From Cephalotrichum gorgonifer (Eukaryota > Ascomycota > Sordariomycetes > Microascales > Microascaceae): DNA of 64,000 nucleotides. The stretch covers positions 1,026,728-1,090,727 of the forward strand of contig ONZQ02000009.1 of NCBI GenBank assembly GCA_900312665.1, given 5' to 3'. The position numbers were made by a program, and so were the translations under genes. Positions 43,346 to 55,396 of this stretch are shown here, piece by piece. The notes under the pieces are model-generated. The model searched no databases. It saw nothing but the letters and a program-made list of their open reading frames with translations, and was not told the DNA's origin. Position 1 is the first letter of the stretch, and each line of letters starts with the position of its first letter.

Positions 43346-46315
43346 TTATTTTTCTTCTCCCTCCTCGGCGAGCCGGCGACGCGTCCGCTGCGGCCGACTC
43401 TCGTCATCTAACTCTTCGCAGCGCCGTTTCCGGATTCCTGCCTCTCTGATACTCTGCACGAGGCTCCGTAGGCGGTTGCTGTGTTGGGTCCTAAACTTCG
43501 AATGCCTTGTCCTGCGCGAGACAACATGGAAGTACCGCAGGATGATCATATCGACGACATTGGATCCAGCCTTGACTACCTCCAGGTCTGCTCCGTGTGC
43601 TATGAAATCCTCCATGGTCTGAGCAATATCCGCGAGAAGGATGCCGTCGCCTTCCTCAAGGGCAGCCTCCTCGACGTCCGTCATTTGCAGCTTGTCCAGC
43701 CAGCACCTCCATGGTGTCATCGTTCCCCTCTCGCCTGCATCGAACTCCTTGTTCGGAAGACAGGTCTGGGACAGAAGATAGCGTATCATTTCGCTCGAAA
43801 AGGCCGAGCGTCTGATGGTTAACGTGCCGCGTAGGCTCTCCAAACGCGTAAGGAGAGGGCGTTCCACGGCGTGGAAGAGGAATGGAAAGGAGGAATGTCT
43901 TTCCCCGTCCGCAACCGTCTCGCCCTGTGACATGAGGTCGGCTTTGAAACAATAGGTCATCCCCGCTTCCACTGAGATGAGAAGAGCAAGTCGTCCGCGC
44001 AACGGGCGTCCCAGAAGCGAATCCGGCGCCACTGCGCATGCCACTCTGCGGTTACTCTCTCGGATCAGGTCAGTGAGTTCTTCGAAACGAGAGAACACCA
44101 TGGCTGCGCAGTCCGTCGATTGATCGGCATTTTTATTGTACATGATTGCATCCAGAAAATGGTGGATATGACCAGAATGTAACGGGCGCGCGTACAGGGA
44201 CAGGTCGGCTTGGTGCAGCGACATGAGGGCAAGGGCAGCATCCGCGTCGAACAACTCGTCCTGTATGCGGAGGCATTCCAGATCCCACACGTCAGGCATG
44301 TCTAGAAACTCGAATACAGTTCGGTGCATAAAGAGGACCGTAGACTCTACCAAGGAGTGGTGAGCAGTAGGTGGACAGAGGCAGAAAGGACCCGCGTTCA
44401 CGGCTTTGGGCACATATAACTCGAGGAGCCCACCACAGCGACTGCGCAGCCGCCCTTCCAAGATTGTGCACTTGGTCACCATCTCTTCGATAGCCATGCG
44501 CCGGAACTCGGTGCCGTGGAGTTCCATCCGACCGTCCTCCAAGATAGCTAGGCTCAGCGTACACATGCCGGCAACCTCTGAGTTTTGTTTGAGACGGGCT
44601 GCGACCTGATGGCGGTAGCTAACTTTTAAGATCTTGGCCGCCTGGCTGTGGTAACGCGGGTCGATCTGGTTGAGCATATGCTGGAATAAGTCCTCTAGCT
44701 CCGGTGGTAGCTCCTGCACGCGTGCTTGGAGCTCTTCCACGCTATCAAATGACCCAAAGCCATCGATGATGGAGCGGCATGCGAGAACTATCCACAGGAA
44801 AACGCCGCTCGCCCTGTTCGCAAGACCATCCAGTATGGAAGCGGCTCCTGATGGATCAATTGCTTTGAGAGTCGCCATGTATGGGTGCGACCCCAGCGTG
44901 TCCTCAACATAGTTAGCCACGTCGCCTCCAGTGAGGTCCTGAAGCCGCAGCTTGGGCATCGTAGAGAAAGCTTCTACGCAAGGAGGAATGGGCCTGCTTG
45001 AAAGGACCACCTTGATTCTCGGGCTCCTGTACAGGTTTTTGATGAAGGCGACTCCATCTTGACATTTTCCCGAGTACTCGTCGAGGCCATCGATGAAGAA
45101 GCAGTAGTGGCGCATGCTCTCGAGGCCATGGGACAGAGTGGCGAAGGCAAACATCAGCTCGGCATCGGATGGTGGCTTCAAATCTCTAACCTCCCCACCA
45201 TAAGCCTCCTGCCACATCCTCGGTAGCAAGGTAGGAATGAGAGGTGGATCGGCGGTCACAATGTAGTAAAGGAGAGCGCGTGCGAGACCATATTGGGATT
45301 TCTGCTCCTGAGTATCGAGATGCCAGAAGAAGAAGTACCCTATAGTAAGAGGACAGCCCCTTGCCCAAACGGAGAGCAGATCGAGCGTTCGCGGGTGGTT
45401 GTGGAGATGTTTCATCAGTGTTGACTTCCCGCTTCCTGCTTTCCCCGAGACCCAGTAGGCTCCGGATCCCGATGCGAGCCACTGAGATAGGTCATCCCAC
45501 TCCGAGTCGGCGTGCGGTGGATGGAGGGCCCATTGGAGGGTCCGATAATGCGGCTGGGCGATGTTGTCTCTTCTATCGTCAATAATGCGGAACCAGACGT
45601 GGTACAGGACTAGCTGACGAGCGAGCTCGACGAGACGCTCCTCGGCTAGGTCCGAAATCACCCGATGGTCGTCACGGGTTGCATCTCGGACCAACAGCAG
45701 GCGGCCACGCTGCCGAATGGCGCGTATATCGTCCCTTGTCATGGAGATGAGAGAGCTAGGTCCCAGGCGCGCCTGGGGCACGAGCTCAGGCACCACCTGG
45801 TGAAGTTTCAAGACGAAGTGCGACAGGTCCTGAATCAGCGCCTGGAATTTTTCCCGGTCGCCGATTGCCCAGCGGAACTTCTTGGGAAGAGATGCGCCTT
45901 CACGTCTCTTGCCGGCGCGGAACGTGAGGGCCCTGAAGTCGTCGGTGAACGTCTTCATCCGAGGGCCGCTGACAGTCTCGTCAATGGGCACGGGCGCCAA
46001 CTCCTCCCTCTCTAGTCCGTACCTTTCCTGGAGGGAGGCGCCCTCACCAAGAAGCCGCTGGACGCTCGATAAGATTGCCAAAACGGCGCTGTGGGTTGTG
46101 TCGTCGTCGAGGCGCATGTCGTAGTCTGGTTGCAGGAGCCTCACCCGCTGTGACCACTGTAGGAGGAGTGCCTTCTCGACATCGAGCTTAGTCGTCAGAA
46201 TGGCGTGATCGCGATCGAAGGACTTGGCTGAGGAGAAGTAGGAGAACAGGTCGATGCAGCCTTTGAAGCTCCCAGCGAGGCCGAGGATGCCCAGCGCCAC
46301 GCCCACAGCCTCCAT
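43346..46315 (-). CDS. HeLo-NACHT NLR (fungal STAND cell-death/allorecognition protein)
   Basis: This intronless protein has 989 residues. Residues 1 to about 210 form a HeLo domain: MEAVGVALGILGLAGSFKGCIDLFSYF, then a KLDVEKALLLQWSQRV helix. In HET-S this domain inserts into membranes and kills the cell. The NACHT nucleoside-triphosphatase follows, with Walker A GKAGSGKST at 291-299, Walker B FFIDGLDEY at 406-414, and VVLSSRP as sensor. The next part (about 520-700) resembles the helical region common after fungal NACHT domains (DUF7791 type). There are no obvious WD40, TPR or ankyrin repeats. The C-terminus is Arg-rich (KRRCEELDDE, QRTRRRL) and could be a nuclear signal. The family controls vegetative incompatibility and defence. 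All catalytic motifs are intact. Confidence 0.9.
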   Translation of the reverse strand: MEAVGVALGILGLAGSFKGCIDLFSYFSSAKSFDRDHAILTTKLDVEKALLLQWSQRVRLLQPDYDMRLDDDTTHSAVLAILSSVQRLLGEGASLQERYGLEREELAPVPIDETVSGPRMKTFTDDFRALTFRAGKRREGASLPKKFRWAIGDREKFQALIQDLSHFVLKLHQVVPELVPQARLGPSSLISMTRDDIRAIRQRGRLLLVRDATRDDHRVISDLAEERLVELARQLVLYHVWFRIIDDRRDNIAQPHYRTLQWALHPPHADSEWDDLSQWLASGSGAYWVSGKAGSGKSTLMKHLHNHPRTLDLLSVWARGCPLTIGYFFFWHLDTQEQKSQYGLARALLYYIVTADPPLIPTLLPRMWQEAYGGEVRDLKPPSDAELMFAFATLSHGLESMRHYCFFIDGLDEYSGKCQDGVAFIKNLYRSPRIKVVLSSRPIPPCVEAFSTMPKLRLQDLTGGDVANYVEDTLGSHPYMATLKAIDPSGAASILDGLANRASGVFLWIVLACRSIIDGFGSFDSVEELQARVQELPPELEDLFQHMLNQIDPRYHSQAAKILKVSYRHQVAARLKQNSEVAGMCTLSLAILEDGRMELHGTEFRRMAIEEMVTKCTILEGRLRSRCGGLLELYVPKAVNAGPFCLCPPTAHHSLVESTVLFMHRTVFEFLDMPDVWDLECLRIQDELFDADAALALMSLHQADLSLYARPLHSGHIHHFLDAIMYNKNADQSTDCAAMVFSRFEELTDLIRESNRRVACAVAPDSLLGRPLRGRLALLISVEAGMTYCFKADLMSQGETVADGERHSSFPFLFHAVERPLLTRLESLRGTLTIRRSAFSSEMIRYLLSQTCLPNKEFDAGERGTMTPWRCWLDKLQMTDVEEAALEEGDGILLADIAQTMEDFIAHGADLEVVKAGSNVVDMIILRYFHVVSRRTRHSKFRTQHSNRLRSLVQSIREAGIRKRRCEELDDESRPQRTRRRLAEEGEEK

Positions 46316-47760
46316 GGTCGTTGTTGAGGTCGTCCGGATACTCCCGCGGACAGACTGACGCGATGCGAGGTGGCTCCGGTAATGCCTCCACCAGCTAATT
46401 AGCCGGCGCCAATGGCACGCTGATCGAATTGGAGTAAAAGGGAGCGTTAAAAAAACTGTGGGTTGTAGTAATAGATACTATGCGGGTGTAATATCGACGA
46501 GTTTGTTAAGGCGGTGCAGCACTGGCTCATATCTCCAGCTTGGATGGAAAAGTGGCTTTGGGCTTGGCGATTTCCCTGAGGAATCAGTCCTCCGGTTCGC
46601 TTGTTTCCAACGAGGAGGGTTCATGCGACTGACCAATGAAATCCAGTCGCTAGCATGACGAAGTTGGAAAGATAAACGGCACGCGCTGGGAAGATAGTTA
46701 GCGGTCTCGAGGGACGCATCGGCGACCATCCTGGTAACGAAGGCTACAAATAAGGAACCTACTTCAGTTCTTGCCCGCTCTGTTGAACTTTTACACAGCC
46801 TCTGTGGCGGAGCATCTGGACCACCTGGACGTTCTCCCATGCAATAGTGTAAGGTAGTGTACATACAAGGAAGGGCATTGCATCACCGGCACGGGGGACT
46901 CGTTAATAACCAAAAGAATGCAGTCCATGAAAATATCCAACTTCATCTTCTCAGTGTCGAAACGAGGAACTGCGCCATCACATCGTTTCGTAGGAACATG
47001 TTTAGCATGTGCCTTTAGTGTACAATATCTCATGAGTAACAAAATTGAACGAGCCCTTCTTTCCATACCAAGTGCCTCTCCTCTAAAGCCCCTTCCTACT
47101 TCTCATGGCGGGCTTCATCCCGGCAGTTTTTATTGGCTGCGATGTGCAGGAATCAGATAGCACCTGCCTACCGAAGTCGCCGGAACCGCTCTTATCACAT
47201 TGCTTGTATGGTGCAGGTAGTTCCTTGCTCTTTGTCGCAGCAAATACCATCGACAGGATGGCTGTCATCAGGTCCTGGTCCTTGTGCTACCCCCACCCAA
47301 CGATGTCTCCCAGGAATTGGGTCGAGGACAGTCTACTCGTGTACGAAGTAATACAGGCATAAGTTTTAGCCATCGCTGAAGTCGTTTGGGTGGGGCTTTA
47401 CTATAGCCAAACGGATGACAGGTCCTCATGCTCGGTACTTTAGGCATCTCCCCTGCCCACCCCTGTCAGCACCCTTGTCTAAAGTCGATACCTTGTAACT
47501 AACTACTAGTCATAGCCTGGTGTGGAGATGAGACTTACAGGGATCACTGGTTCTAACCTACCTCTACCTCTGATTGCGTATAAATTTGTATGAGAATAAA
47601 GGTATTTACATACCATTGGTTAATTGATATCCCACCCCCCACCAGGCATAGCATTCGAGCAGGCTGTCGGGATGGTGCTTCATGCGAGGTCACGACTCTC
47701 TTGCAGCTCGGCAGAGTCACCAAGTCGCCGAGCACTGCATACGGCGTCATCAATTCGACC
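46316..47760. promoter_or_regulatory. shared upstream region of the NLR and the membrane-ankyrin gene
   Basis: This 1445 bp lies between divergent start codons and contains no supported gene. Short ORFs (46478-46864 -, 46791-47066 -, 47105-47362 +) lack motifs. The region is AT-richer than the genes. Confidence 0.5.
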
Positions 47761-50700
47761 ATGCACAGGCCCAAGATGCTGCTCTCCACGGCACTCCTGC
47801 TCCTCTTCGCAGGTTTCTTACCCTCCTGCTCTGCGGCAGATGATGGAGATGACTTCTCCAACAATCTATTTACCGACTTGGCCCCGTACGTGTTCCCGCT
47901 CCCCTTAACCTGTCATTCCGGTTCTCATGATGGTACTAATCCCCACACTCGTGCTGCAGAATCCTAGCTCTCTTCGGGGAGAGGGTCACCATGCAGTTCA
48001 TGAGCCAGGCCACGGGATGGGCGGACAACATTATCCTGGCCATGGCCCCGCTGGGAATCTTGACTGCCGTCGTGAGCGCCATCCGTGTGGGCGGTCCGTC
48101 CTGGCTCAAGGCGATCATCGGGAGGGCAAGGGAGAGCCGTGCAGTCGCCGAGTCCGAGCTCATGTCTTCCACGTCGAACGAGGTGTGCGAGATGTGGAAC
48201 GGCCAGCAGATCGTCAGGGTCATGGGGGCTGGTCCGATCCGGGAGTTTATCATCTGTTCGACCAGTGTGCAGACCGCGGCCGACCCGGCATCTGGCTTGA
48301 GTGCTACGGGTAAAGCAGCGGCAAGTCCGTCCAGTGACCAGCGGCAGCCGCCTGCTTCAGCTCAACCCCAAGCAAATAGGCCAGGGACTGGCCCAGTCGG
48401 TGATCCGGCCCAGCCTCAGCAGCCGTCTCCGGATCAAACCCGAACAAATAGGCCAGGGACCGGCTTAGTCGATTATCAGGGCCAGATTCAGATGATAGCT
48501 TCGAGCGAAAAGTCTATCCGCTCAGTGGAAGGCAGCTCAGAGAGCGGCTCAAGGGACGGGATAGAAGTGATTAAGTTGACTTCAGGCCACTCGGCCCGCT
48601 ATATCAAAGAATATCGTGAGTTACCTCCCCACTACTCCGCCTTAAATAGCCACAAATCTTACCTTCCGCTCCAGAATCTACCTTTCAAGACCGCATCTTT
48701 GGCAAGCGGTTCTGGGGGGGCACAACGGTTCCCCCAAGTCCAAAAGTTTTTCTAGGTGTTGCAGGAGCTCCTCTGAGTGCTAGCCCCAGCTCCAAGCAAT
48801 CACACGAAGATCCTGCTGCAGAACAAGAAGTAAGACGGGTCATCAACATCCAGAGTCGGGGCACGACCATCGGAAACCGACTCTTCAAAAGCCGTATCCA
48901 GCCTGACCCTGAAACAGGTCAACCGAGCCCCTCCCATGACCGCGGAATTTCCTGGAACACTGGGAACCCGGGTCCCGAAAAGAGTCCCAGCTCGGAGCTA
49001 AAGAGATTCCCAGTTGCCGTCATCAGGAATACGAAAGCCGACGCGCCAAATCTCACCTTCAATGTGCATGGTCAAATCAAAAGGGGCGAATTATATTTCG
49101 TTGCCGCCGTCAGTGTCCTGATCCAGCTCGGGGTCCTCACCTACTTTGGAGTTTCCGCGAAGTATCTCAAGCATAGACTGCTCAAGGACGGTAGCCCTGT
49201 TGAGGACTATCCCTTTCCCTGTGTCACTACTGGTACGCTACTCCTAGTAACCGGCATCTTCATCTGCGCCCACGTTATCGAGAGCAGTACAGAGGAGACA
49301 CAGTACCGCCCGAACGATGGCATAGAGGCTCGGGTGTTCTGGCTACAGAGGTCTGGGATCGTCAATGACCAGGCTTTCGACTCTTACGCTATATTCCCAG
49401 GGGACGCACAGGAGCTGGTCACAGCCTCTCATCGGGCGGAAAGAAGGAGACTGAGAGATATACCGTTTCTAGAAAACACACTGTTTCGGCCACGAGACAA
49501 GTCAAGTCGGACGGGAGGCAAAGGAAGAAAGCAGGTGCCGCCAAAGCTAACCGCCTGGGATCGCCTCTGGGAATCCGAGTTCGAAGAAGTTGTGACCGTA
49601 GCTGGAATGCTGCTCAGTTTATCTGGCTTCGTCATTCAGTTCGTCGGCTTGCGCGGCATGCACTGGTCAGCCTCACTCGTTCAACTGGGCGCCGTGGTTA
49701 TCATGACTGTTCTCAGAGCGTGGGTTCGCCGAAACCTGGCCAAGAACCCAAAGTCCCTGCCCATCCTTCCCGGTTACGAGTTAGATTGGTTTGCCATGGT
49801 CTTTGGGGGCGATCCGGACCTGTTCAGTCAGATCCGTGCCCAAGGAGCTGTTGAGAAGAACACTCAGATCCGCACACGGAGAGATGATGGCAAGGACACT
49901 CAGATCCGCACACAAGGCGATGTTGACAAGGGCACTCAGACGGACCCACCGTGGCGGTGGGTTGTGTCTCCCATCCAGGACACCAAAAAACTCCAAGGCT
50001 CGGTAATGGGGTTTGATAAGGACGACCTTAACACGCAAAGTCCTTCAAGAGCCCAGCGGGTGTTGAAGTTGAGAAGGGATATCGGAAAACTTGCGGATTG
50101 GCATGGGGTTGCATCCGCTGAGGCCATCTCCCTTGCACGAGCAACCGAAATCGTGATGAACACAATATTCCCTGAGGGCAACAAGAGTTTTACCTGGCCT
50201 CTCCAACTTGATAGTGGGCCAGTCCATTTCCACCTCCATCGGGACCAGACAGGGGCGTGGAAGGCCCTGTCAGACATGCTTGAAGCAGCCCTATCCTTGT
50301 GGCTGTACTCCGTGGATAAAGAAGAGCGCGGGAGTAAGGACGAGCGGGGCGTGAATGAAGGCACTAGTCCACGTGAAAACGTTCATGGTAGACAGGTTGA
50401 GGTCTCGAGCGGAGATATGACTACCTCAGCCCTAGGTCCGGCGAAGGAGGGCGATGATGACGATACATGGTTCCGGGCTAAAGGGACGCTGGCGAGACGT
50501 AGCTTACGGGTCCTCGATTCGTATCAGCCTGTCTTGCTCCAAAACCTCGAGTGGTGGATGCCAGACGGAGCTGCTAGGGTTATATCAGTGGAGAAACAAG
50601 AGGAAGCAACAGGTACCTGCTCCTTACCTGTGGCAGCAGCTCATCGGGTCGCCGGATGCTTATCTCAATCGGAACTTTGCACCGGCCCACATGTGTATCG

Positions 50701-52642
50701 CAAGCGACCACAGCCAAAGGCGCATCCTGGAACGGATAGTTCAGCGGATCGCCCTATTGATGATTGGCGTGAGGGCTCTATCTTCGCCATAGAATCTTAT
50801 TCGCCCTTGAGGGGCTTGTTCGCCCAGCACATGTTCTCGGTCTTCATGTGGGCGGTAGCGAAGTCAATGCAGAATCCATTCCCAGGCGGCGCCGACATAC
50901 GTTCTACAGATCTGGAGAATAATCGAGGGTGGACATCATTTAGTCTGCACAATGATGAGTTCACCAGAATGGCTCTAGAAATCCAGAGCACTGGACTTGG
51001 AGGTCAGGAGGAGACCTACTTCAATATTATCCCACCGCTAAGTTCGGAGGGGAAGCTACCACGGGTTGATTCAATCATCAAACGGGTACAAAAGAATACA
51101 GAGCCGTACGAGCGACGAGGCCAATGGTCTGACGCTGTTGAGATGTACTTGTGGCTTTTTGAGAAGGCGAGGATGTTCCCTGCAAATCAGCATTTGAACA
51201 AGAAGACCCTCGCGATATTGATGGAACGTTTGCGGACTATTACCAGCATTTCAGATATCCAACGTGCCCAAAAAACTTGGCATTACGAATTGGGTTCGGA
51301 GGAGAAGCTGCACCGTACCCTGCGCAACGCTGGGGCTGATGGCATCCTCTCAGACATTCTGAGATTATATAAATTTCAGCAACGCGGCTGGAGCTTTGCG
51401 GATTATTCAATCCCAAGCCTTTCGCCAGCAGTCGACAAAGACTACCGAGATCGCGTTGAGCTCACCGAACTGCATTTGGCGGCATATCACTACAACGTGG
51501 ACAGTTGGAAATTGGGAGGTGCGCCGTGGACTGCGAGGGACATCCTCGACTGGACACCACTCCACTATGCTGCCATGACAGATTACTGCCATCCACTCAC
51601 AGTGAACCCGACGAATATTAACGCACAGGACGTCGGAGGTCGGACTCCGCTTCATTATGCCTGTCAGTGGGATAAGAATGAAGTGGTACGCATTCTAATC
51701 AGAGCTGGTGCCGATATAAACCTGCAGGACAGTGAGGGACGAACGCCTTTGCATTTTTCCGTCATCCATGATTCTACAAAAACGGCCAAGTCGCTAATCG
51801 AAACCGGAGCAAACATCGATTCGGTGGATAGTGCAGGAAATACCGCTCTCCACTGGTACGCCTACATGGGACGTGAAGGTTTTGCCCGGGATCTGTGGCC
51901 CGACTCAAGAAGAAGGCTACGCAACCACCGTGGTAGAATGCCCCTGCATTTGGCGGTCCTGGGCAACAAACCCGAGGCTCTACAGGAACTGATTGATCTG
52001 GGTGCCGAAAAGAATGCGGGAGATGAAGTTGACGACACGCCGCTCCACCTTGCAGTTCAGAATCGGTATGAAGACCCCGTCCGGTTGCTTCTCAAGGCCG
52101 GAGTGGACACAGAGGCAAGGTCCAAAATAAGGTTGACACCTCTCCACATTTCTGCCACACAGGGGAGTCTAGGATTGGCGCGGCTGCTCATCGAAAGCGG
52201 CGCGAATATAGAGGCAAAAGATGACCTTGACAGGCGGCCCATCCACTATGCTGCTACGGGAGGGCATCTGGAACTCGTGCGGCTTCTCATCGAGAAAGGC
52301 GCGAATATGGAGGCGAAAAATTTGTATAAAGAGACTCCCCTCTTCATTGCCGTCTTACAGGGGCATGTCGAAGTCGTGCGGCTGCTAATAGAGAGCGGCG
52401 CGAACAAGGAGGAAAGCTCCTATGGCGTTACGCCCCTTCATAAAGCGTTTGACAGGAGGGAAACTGAGGTTGTCCGTGTCCTAGTTGAGTCTGGCGCCAA
52501 TACTCTGATATATGTTGAGTCTGGCCAGACACTGTTGGAAGCGGCAAAGCACCGTGGTTATAGCGATATTGTTCGGTTACTCGAGGATGCCGCTGGTCTG
52601 CATACTGAAGATGAAAATCAGCCGGATAGAAGACGAGGATAA
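47761..52642 (+). CDS. membrane protein with C-terminal ankyrin repeats
   Basis: Exons 47761-47885, 47960-48615 and 48675-52642 (introns 47886-47959 and 48616-48674) encode 1582 residues. The N-terminus has a signal peptide (MLLSTALLLLFAGFLPSCSA), then ILALFGERVTMQFM and a hydrophobic stretch IILAMAPLGILTAVVSAI. The next segment has EVCEMWNGQQIVRVMGAG, typical of a family of fungal membrane-ankyrin proteins. A central pair of helices (LYFVAAVSVLIQLGVLTYF, GTLLLVTGIFICAHVI) and two more near 49600-49720 follow. About twelve ankyrin repeats occupy 51460-52600 (TPLHYAA, TPLHFSV, MPLHLAV, RPIHYAA and others). Two internal tandem repeats lie at 48341-48484 and 49825-49943. Function is unknown. The gene is divergent from the NLR. 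The splice junctions restore frame exactly. Confidence 0.85.
48341..48484 (+). repeat. in-frame tandem repeat of 72-75 bp, two copies
   Basis: The motif CAAATAGGCCAGGGAC recurs at 48373 and 48445 with flanking similarity (Q-P-x-NRPGTG-x-V at protein level). It lies in the linker of the membrane-ankyrin protein. Confidence 0.7.
49825..49943 (+). repeat. in-frame 36-bp tandem repeat, three copies plus a partial
   Basis: Units start at 49825, 49861 and 49897 and each carry CAGATCCG; a fourth is truncated at 49933-49943. At protein level the 12-residue unit is TQIRTxxDxxKD-like. It sits in the cytosolic linker between the membrane segments and the ankyrin domain. Confidence 0.85.
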
Positions 52643-53992
52643 GACACGCGCAGAGCGTGCGGATGGACTGGATCCAGAAGAGAGGTTGGGTGCATGAGAC
52701 TTGGGTAGGTCAATTCCACAAGATCAGTGTGAGCTGGTTGTAGAAGATTGTAGGAGTCTTGGATGTCGTGTATTTATGTTAAATGATGGGGGTGGAGAAG
52801 ACGGTAATGCACAAGACACAGATAAGGGACATCCGAGGTTGGAGTTGGAGCGTAGCTTCACAAACATATATTGATCTGGAAATTTACCTGAGGAATATAT
52901 CCAGCTCCTGAATTGAATAAGGTACTGGCAGTTCATTGTTGCGATCATTTAAAGGCAGTTGAACAGGGGATCACATATCTTGTCCCGTCCCCCCTCCACC
53001 CCCTTTCGTTCATTGGTATTCTAGCCAATAACAATAAATTCCGAGTGTGGATTGGGTAAATTTTTACGGGATGTTCGAGAAAAGATACGTAGGAATAGCC
53101 GCTCTCTACAAGTTGGACTCGAGAAAGTTATGGGAGGCGGCCTCGACAGGGAAGAAACGGCCCGGAATCCCATGACAGATCTATTTCGGATCCACAGAGG
53201 GCTGGCTACCTTACTACTGGCCATTATTACCTTAGGTCGACCGATGACGGATAATAGAATTTCCAGGTTCTGGGGGGGCGGGTGAAGGATTAGGCGTTCA
53301 TATAGCAAGATAAAACCTGAAATAATGTCTGGTTGGTCATGAAGCACTGGTGGTGCTTCTTCAGGGGACGAGGCAAATGTCAATGAATGCCAGCAATGAA
53401 GGTGGACGGGAAGACCCCCACTGTCCCTAGTGAATAGTTGACACGAATATAGGGTCTAAAGCCATACAGTCGCGTCCAGGCGGAATGAAGATGTAAAGGC
53501 ACATCAAATTTCTATTTCGCCTTTCACGGTGTAAGTCGAGCCTATTGATGGTGCCACTTGGAGAACTGAGGTGAGATGATGACTAAGCACGGGGATGGTT
53601 CAGGAAGGGCCAAAGAGCTCCCGCATCACTCTTCTCATGGTCTCCATCAACACCATCCGCGTACAAAGCATCAGCACTATTCCCTTTTATACGACGGGCC
53701 TGTTTATTCATTTGATGCAGTAATAGCACGGTGCATAAAACCCCACATCTCCTTACTGGTATCACCGCAGAGGCGCCTTGAGCTTTCGAAAGCGGTCATG
53801 GAGGGGTCGTCGTCGCCGAAGGGCAGCCCTCAGGGCCATAGCCGAAATAAGTCGGTGACGAAGGGTATGTTCTAAGATTGCGCGAACACGTCCCCTGCTT
53901 TCGGATTGGGAATTCCAATTCATTGGCCTGGGAGACCGGGGGACAGCGAGGGAGTCCCCGATTGGTGAGATACCAGTGAGCTAACCACGGTC
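52643..53992. other. intergenic, right border of the accessory block
   Basis: Only short ORFs without motifs are present (53576-53875 + and 53021-53383 -). No gene was seen. Confidence 0.5.
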
Positions 53993-55396
53993 ATGGCTTC
54001 AGGAGCGAGGCCAAGATCATCAACTAAGGGTCCTTTGGATCTTAACGAGTAAGATTACATGCCTAGTTCTGCGTGTGGACTGCTGTCCCTAACCTCTCTG
54101 AAGCCCGCTGTCACCCCAGCCTACGCCTATCCGGCTGTCAAAGAACTTAGAGCGCAACTCCCCGTCAAGGCAGTCGTCTCCCCACCCCCACTCAGCCATC
54201 AGCTCCCCGGTCCCGGACGTGGGACCCCCTGCGGCGAAGGACTTCAGTTTCCTCCTCCGCCCCGAGATCTACCACCCCCTCACGCCCCTAAACGTCCCCC
54301 TCGCCTTCCGCAACTCCCCCAAGCAGCCGACCCCGGACACCCCCATCCAGGACCTCCTATCCCGGGGCCACTACCGCGCGGCAGCCATCGCCGCCGTCCA
54401 GGAACTCACCTCCACCATCCCCGGCGCGCCAAGGATCGACCCCACCGACCACGCGCGCATCTTTAACCTCCTGTACATCCGCCTCACGTGCCTCACCCTC
54501 ATCGACGCCACGCCGCTCGCGGCCCAGGAGGTCAAGGCCTTCGAGGACCTCAATAACCCCGCCGTCTACGTCGATGCCGCGACGGGCGAGCACCTCGTGC
54601 CCTGGGACCTCCGCGTGCTGAACGTCCGGCTCCAGGCCCTGGGATTCGGTGACCCTAGGCGTGCGGTGATGAGCTACCACGAGCTGGTGCGCGAGGCGCG
54701 GGACGGCGTGGCGAGGGCGGCGGCCCGACGGGACAACTCCGGGAAGGAGCTCTGGAAGGAGAGGCTTAATGACCTGGGGATCAGGATGGCGGGGGCGCTG
54801 GTCGAGATGGATGACCTCGTCGGAGCGGGGCAGTTGCTGGCCACGCTGAGGGATCGCGGGGATGGGAAGTTGGTGCTCTCGAGGGCGCTGCTGTGGTTGC
54901 ATCTTGGGAATGCGGATGAGGCGAGGAGGGTTGTGGAGGGGTGGAAGGGAGAGGGGGGAGTAGGGAGCAAGGTTGTCCTGGCGCTTGCGGAGATGGCGGA
55001 TGGGGACTTTGGGGCTGCGCTGGATAGGTGGCGGGCGCTGAGGGAGGACGAGGAGGACGAGGGGGGTGAGATGGTTGGGATGAATATGGCGGTTTGCCTC
55101 TTATACCTAGGGAGGATGGAAGAAGTAAGTTCTCCTCTCTCTTCCAATATTTACAGGTGTTTGTTGGTGGCGTGAACTAGCTAACAGAGTCATCATCACA
55201 GGCAAGATCTTTGCTAGAGGACCTTGTGGGCAAGGGCTTCTCTTCCCGCACCCTTCTGTCGAATTTGGCGACGATATACGAGCTTTGCACGGAACGCGGG
55301 AAGAAGGCGTTGAAGCTGGAGCTGGTGGATCGGGTTGCCGCTATGGATGAGTCTGCCACTGGATGGGAGAAGGTCAATGCGGACTTTAAGCTGTGA
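53993..55396 (+). CDS. TRAPPC12-like TPR protein
   Basis: TRAPPC12 family proteins belong to the TRAPPIII tethering complex in ER-to-Golgi and autophagy traffic. Exons 53993-54048, 54104-55124 and 55202-55396 encode 423 residues (introns of 55 and 77 nt). The tiny first exon, ATGGCTTCAGGAGC to AACGA, is inferred: joined at the AAG acceptor at 54103 after a CCCTAAC branch site it gives an in-frame Ser/Pro-rich N-terminus. Then comes the diagnostic block KDFSFLLRPEIYHPLTPLNVPLAFRNSPKQ, followed by helical TPR-like repeats (RGHYRAAAIAAVQEL, WDLRVLNVRLQALGFGDPRRAVMSYHEL, ALLWLHLGNADEARRVVEGW, NMAVCLLYLGRMEEARSLLEDL). The family assignment is firm; the first exon less so. Confidence 0.88.
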
